Part shown: positions 56,834-60,085 of the stretch, in pieces | Layout of the letters: every line of letters begins with the position of its first letter | Position numbering within the stretch: position 1 is the stretch's first letter | DNA from: Acidobacteriota bacterium | GTDB lineage: Bacteria; Acidobacteriota; Thermoanaerobaculia; Gp7-AA8 | Reading direction: 5' to 3' | Assembly (NCBI GenBank): GCA_021325515.1 | Contig: JAJPHC010000021.1 | Coordinates: 1-60,085 of the forward strand | Length of the DNA stretch: 60,085 nt | Program-made: the position numbers and the translations under genes | Notes under the pieces: generated by a model | What the model saw: only the letters and a program-made list of their open reading frames with translations | The model's database searches: none | Told to the model about the DNA's origin: nothing

Positions 56834-58428
56834 TGAGGAGATTCGTCCGGAACTCGATTGCGTGGGTGGCTGCGATCGCCCTCGTGCCGCTGGCCGTGCT
56901 GCTGGTGATGCAGTACCGCTTTCTCCGCCGGCTCGAGGAGACGACGGCGCAGGCCGAGCGCAACTGGCTGCGCAATACCGTGAGCGATGTCGTCAACGAT
57001 GTCGACCAGCAGTTCCGCTCGTCGGTGGAGTTCGCGCTCAACGTCCCGCCGCAGGCACTCGGCGATGCGGATCTGCTGGCCTGTCACTACCGCATGTCGC
57101 ACGTGCCGGGAGCGAAGACGTACTTCGTGGTCCGCTTCGGGAACGAGATGTGGGACGTCTCGAGCTTCGATCCGGCGGGAAAGGCGAAGACGGTTCCGCT
57201 TGCGGAAGGGCAGGCGATGAAAGTCGCCGTGGCTTCCTGGAGCGTCGTGCACCATCTCGGCACCGTGCTGCCGGCGCGCACGCTGAGCATCGACGATGCC
57301 GATCGCGCGAACCGGATCATCGTGAAGCCGTTCACCGATGCCGCGCTGCACGTCGCGGGAGTCACAGGCGTCATCCTCGACAACGAGAGTGCGCGTGCCG
57401 CGCTGTCGTCGATCGGCGAGTTGTCGGCGAAACGCCGGCGCCACGACAACGATCTGACGATCCGCATCGGCGATCCGAAGATGTTCGAGGCGCGCGCGAC
57501 CGGCCGCCGCGAGTTCATCACCGAGCCTCTCAAATTCGCCTACATGGACTGGCTCCTCGGCATCCGCGATGTCTGCGCGACGCCGGAAGAGCTGGCGCAC
57601 ATCAATTTCCGCTTCAACGCGTTCTGGACTGCGGGCGTCGCGCTGGCCCTCATCGGCGCGATCTTTCTCGCGGTGCAGGCGACTGCGCGGCAGATGAAGC
57701 TGTCGCAGATGAAAAGCGATTTCGTCTCCAACGTGTCGCACGAGCTGCGCACGCCGCTCTCGTCGATCCGCGTCTTCGGCGAATACATGCGGCTGGGGCG
57801 CGTTGAGAAGCCGGAGAAGATTCGCGAGTACGGCGAGTACATCGAGGCCGAGAGCCGCCGGCTGACGCAGCTCATCAACAACATCCTCGACTTCTCGCGC
57901 ATCGAGTCGGCGGAGAAGAAATATCAGTTCGCCGAGTGCGATCCGGGCTGCATCATCCGCGACATCCTCTCCGCATTCGAGGTGCCACTGCGCGAGCGCG
58001 GCTTCACGATCCGGACGGAGATCGCGGCGCCGCTGCCGCAGGTGCGGCTCGACCGCGATTCGATCGCGCAGGCGCTCGTCAATCTGCTCGACAACGCCGT
58101 GAAGTATTCCGGCGAGCGGAAGGAGATCGAGGTGCGCGCGTATGTGGAAGATGGCGCGCTGCGCATCGCGGTCGCCGACCACGGCATCGGGATCGAGCCG
58201 GGCGAGCAGAAGAAGATCTTCGAGAAGTTCTATCGCGTCGGCAGCGGTCTCGTTCACGACATCAAAGGCTCGGGGCTCGGTCTGGCCATCGTGTCGCACA
58301 TCGTGAAGGCCCACGGCGGCCGCGTCGAAGTGACGAGCCGGCCGGGCGACGGCGCGACATTCACGCTGATCATCCCCATCGCCGGCGAAACACAACCGAA
58401 TCTCAGCCCCACACTGGAGAACGCATGA
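56833..58428 (+). CDS. sensor histidine kinase
   Basis: 531 aa. Helix at about 9-30, a large periplasmic sensor (about 31-260) with no family I recognise, second helix ([22 protein letters not shown]), HisKA with His303 in [12 protein letters not shown], then HATPase_c: N box [13 protein letters not shown]1 [19 protein letters not shown]2 GSGLGLAIV. Start ATG overlaps the barrel stop (TGATG) and the regulator start overlaps its stop (ATGA), so the three are one translational unit. Confidence 0.95.
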   Translation: MRRFVRNSIAWVAAIALVPLAVLLVMQYRFLRRLEETTAQAERNWLRNTVSDVVNDVDQQFRSSVEFALNVPPQALGDADLLACHYRMSHVPGAKTYFVVRFGNEMWDVSSFDPAGKAKTVPLAEGQAMKVAVASWSVVHHLGTVLPARTLSIDDADRANRIIVKPFTDAALHVAGVTGVILDNESARAALSSIGELSAKRRRHDNDLTIRIGDPKMFEARATGRREFITEPLKFAYMDWLLGIRDVCATPEELAHINFRFNAFWTAGVALALIGAIFLAVQATARQMKLSQMKSDFVSNVSHELRTPLSSIRVFGEYMRLGRVEKPEKIREYGEYIEAESRRLTQLINNILDFSRIESAEKKYQFAECDPGCIIRDILSAFEVPLRERGFTIRTEIAAPLPQVRLDRDSIAQALVNLLDNAVKYSGERKEIEVRAYVEDGALRIAVADHGIGIEPGEQKKIFEKFYRVGSGLVHDIKGSGLGLAIVSHIVKAHGGRVEVTSRPGDGATFTLIIPIAGETQPNLSPTLENA

Positions 58429-59099
58429 CCCGCATCCTCATCGTCGAAGACGATCCCGCGATGTCCGTCGCGCTGCGCGATGGCTTCGAGTACGAGCGCT
58501 ACGAAGTCGAGATGGCGAACGATGGCGAAGATGCATTGCGCCGCGCGACGGGAGGCGACTTCGATCTCATCGTGCTCGATGTGATGCTGCCGAAGATGAG
58601 CGGCCTCGATGTCTGCAGGGAACTGCGGCGCAACGGCAGCGTCACGCCGGTGATCATGCTCACCGCGCGCGGGCAGGAGATCGACAAGATCGTCGGACTG
58701 CGCGTGGGCGCCGACGACTACGTCACCAAGCCGTTCAGCTTCATGGAACTGCTGGCGCGCGTCGAAGCCGTGCTGCGCCGCACGTCGAAGAAGGCCGATG
58801 CGGAAGTCGTGTTCGGCGACGTGATGCTCGACTTCAAGTGCTACAAGGCGACGCGCAGCGGCGAGCCGATCGAACTGACGCCGCGCGAGTTCACGATCCT
58901 TCGCTATCTCGCCGATCACGCCAACGAAGTCGTCAGCCGCGAAGCGCTCCTCGATCACGTGTGGGGCTACGACACCGGCGCGATGTCACGCACCGTCGAC
59001 ACGCACATCGCGAGGCTGAGGCAGAAGATCGAGCACGTCCCCGCCGAGCCGCGGCATCTCATCACGGTGCACCGCGTGGGCTACCGGCTCGTGATGTGA
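58425..59099 (+). CDS. OmpR/PhoB-family response regulator
   Basis: 224 aa. Receiver domain with acidic pocket EDD (8-10), phospho-acceptor Asp52 ([11 protein letters not shown]), Thr in MLTARG and Lys in VTKPFS; winged-helix effector with [34 protein letters not shown] and [16 protein letters not shown]. Cognate of the upstream kinase. The direct repeat at 54612-54646 is a candidate binding site, giving autoregulation. Confidence 0.96.
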   Translation: MTRILIVEDDPAMSVALRDGFEYERYEVEMANDGEDALRRATGGDFDLIVLDVMLPKMSGLDVCRELRRNGSVTPVIMLTARGQEIDKIVGLRVGADDYVTKPFSFMELLARVEAVLRRTSKKADAEVVFGDVMLDFKCYKATRSGEPIELTPREFTILRYLADHANEVVSREALLDHVWGYDTGAMSRTVDTHIARLRQKIEHVPAEPRHLITVHRVGYRLVM

Positions 59100-59107
59100 A
59101 ATGCAGT

Positions 59108-59920
59108 CTAGATTCTCTTGAGCACTCCCAGCACCAGCTCCGTGAACTGCTTCTGCACGCGCATCGTCGTGTCGATCACTTCCTGATGCGTGAGCTTCTG
59201 CTTGAGGATTCCTGCGGCCATGTTCGTGATGCAGGAGATGCCGAGGACGGGAATGTTCATGTGACTCATGGCGATGACTTCGGGGACGGTCGACATGCCG
59301 ACGGCGTCGGCGCCGAGGGTGCGGAAGGCGCGGATTTCGGCGGGCGTCTCGTAGGTCGGACCTGAGAGCGCGAGGTAGACGCCTTCCTTGATGTCGATGC
59401 CGATCTCCTTTGCGACGGCGCGCGCGATCGCGCGCAGGGACTCCGGATAGGCTTCGGTCATGTCGGGGAAGCGGACGCCCAGCGCTTCGAGGTTCGGGCC
59501 GCGCAGCGGATTGATGCCCATGAAATTGATGTGATCGGAGATCAGCATCAGATCGCCGGCGACGTACGAGGTGTTCACACCGCCGGCGGCGTTGGTCACG
59601 ACCAGTTGATTGATGCCGAGCCGCCCGATGACGCGCGAGAGGAACATGACTTCGTTCATCTCGTAGCCTTCGTAGTAGTGGACGCGTCCCTGCATGACGA
59701 CGACGCGGCGGCCGGCGGCACGGCCGAAGATCATGCGGCCCTGGTGGCCGAGAACCGTCGACGCTTTGGCGCCGGGGATCTCGCCGTAGGGGATGGCGAC
59801 ATCGACCTCGACGGCGTCCACGACGTCTCCGAGCCCTGAGCCGAGGATGACCCCAACCTCAGGCTGCACCTTCGAACGTTCCCGGATGTAGCGGACTGCC
59901 TCGTCAATCTTCTCGATCAT
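59108..59920 (-). CDS. purine nucleoside phosphorylase (trimeric type)
   Basis: 270 aa. GVILGSGLGD (phosphate loop), LGHQGRMIFG, GRVHYYEGY, VTNAAGGVN, HINFMGINPLRGPN, YLALSGPTYETPAEIRAFRTLGADAVGMSTVPE and ISCITNMAAG are signatures of the PNP/MTAP trimeric family; Glu in TYETPAE and Asn in ITNMAAG hold the purine. It splits inosine and guanosine with phosphate in purine salvage. Convergent with the response regulator, 8 bp between stops. Standard gene names for this type are punA or deoD; I leave it open. Confidence 0.95.
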   Translation of the reverse strand: MIEKIDEAVRYIRERSKVQPEVGVILGSGLGDVVDAVEVDVAIPYGEIPGAKASTVLGHQGRMIFGRAAGRRVVVMQGRVHYYEGYEMNEVMFLSRVIGRLGINQLVVTNAAGGVNTSYVAGDLMLISDHINFMGINPLRGPNLEALGVRFPDMTEAYPESLRAIARAVAKEIGIDIKEGVYLALSGPTYETPAEIRAFRTLGADAVGMSTVPEVIAMSHMNIPVLGISCITNMAAGILKQKLTHQEVIDTTMRVQKQFTELVLGVLKRI

Positions 59921-59927
59921 TCGCGAA

Positions 59928-59933
59928 AGGGTA
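59928..59933 (-). promoter_or_regulatory. -10 hexamer TACCCT
   Basis: Ends 7 nt before the PNP ATG on the minus strand; no Shine-Dalgarno. Confidence 0.35.
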
Positions 59934-59957
59934 AACCAGAACGGAGAGGATGAGAAC

Positions 59958-60085
59958 GAGGAACGATGATGAAGTTCGAACGATGAACGATGAACGATGA
60001 ACGATGAACATGGGACGAAGTGCTCCGTTTCTCCTCGTTCTCGTGCCTGTTCCCGTCGTTCAGGATGGAAACGATGAACGATGAA
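59958..60085. repeat. GATGAAC-type hairpin repeat, copy 2 (runs off the window)
   Basis: Tandem ACGATGA units, core ACATGGGACGAAGT and CCTGTTCCCGTCGTTC, then AACGATGA units again. The core is the reverse complement of that at 15690-15791. The end of the element is outside the window. Confidence 0.8.

Overview
The window is high-GC bacterial chromosome (third codon positions are so GC-rich that long antisense ORFs appear over nearly every gene). No rRNA, tRNA, phage, conjugation gene or CRISPR array is visible. The gene set fits a Gram-negative, respiring, probably metabolically flexible bacterium: DUF5916 outer-membrane barrel, multiheme c-type cytochromes, FtsEX, C5-pathway HemL, a DPP-IV-type peptidase, sulfotransferase and exopolysaccharide genes. 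The dispersed intergenic repeats and this repertoire resemble Acidobacteriota (Thermoanaerobaculia-like), but no marker here proves the phylum.

Layout. 1-9.2 kb: cyclic-nucleotide-binding protein and V4R/DUF2378-like protein, divergent from transketolase; patatin divergent from a class-A beta-lactamase-like protein; SnoaL-like protein; PlsB-like acyltransferase; CADD-type folate protein. 9.2-16.8 kb: aconitase, DPP-IV peptidase, aminotransferase, EVE and macrodomain proteins. 16.8-24.5 kb: secreted multiheme cytochrome c, family 8 polysaccharide lyase, ABC exporter pair, putative lipoprotein. 24.6-31.7 kb: a coherent stress/redox island with an FNR-like regulator, two RIC (YtfE/ScdA-type) di-iron repair proteins, an 11-heme cytochrome fused to a membrane cytochrome b, a universal stress protein translationally coupled to V-ATPase-like subunits (AC39-like plus a c-ring subunit), then a GNAT enzyme. 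31.7-38.7 kb: ABC exporter, glycosyltransferases, methyltransferase and sulfotransferase. 38.7-43 kb: a 90-bp tandem array, cold-shock protein with a textbook terminator, transglutaminase-like protein, endonuclease III and a pirin gene broken by one in-frame stop. 43.1-46.8 kb: coupled EPS operon (zinc ribbon, GT4, WcaJ-like initiating transferase) and small membrane proteins. 46.8-54.5 kb: barrel protein, HemL, a GIY-YIG gene between inverted repeats, and ftsE-ftsX-hutG-like-ftcD on the minus strand. 54.7-59.9 kb: DUF5916 barrel carrying a CXXCH motif, coupled to a histidine kinase and response regulator, then purine nucleoside phosphorylase.

Three window-wide signals stand out. (1) Four consecutive intergenic regions of the FNR/RIC/cytochrome island carry a dyad TCAC-N9-GTGA (three exact, one 7/8), a candidate regulon operator. 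(2) About sixteen genes have a TANNNT-like -10 hexamer ending only 6-10 nt before the start codon (one more at 13 nt) and mostly no Shine-Dalgarno, which points to frequent leaderless transcription. (3) At least six families of dispersed hairpin-forming repeats fill intergenic space; one supplies the plsB stop codon and another is translated in frame inside the DPP-IV peptidase.
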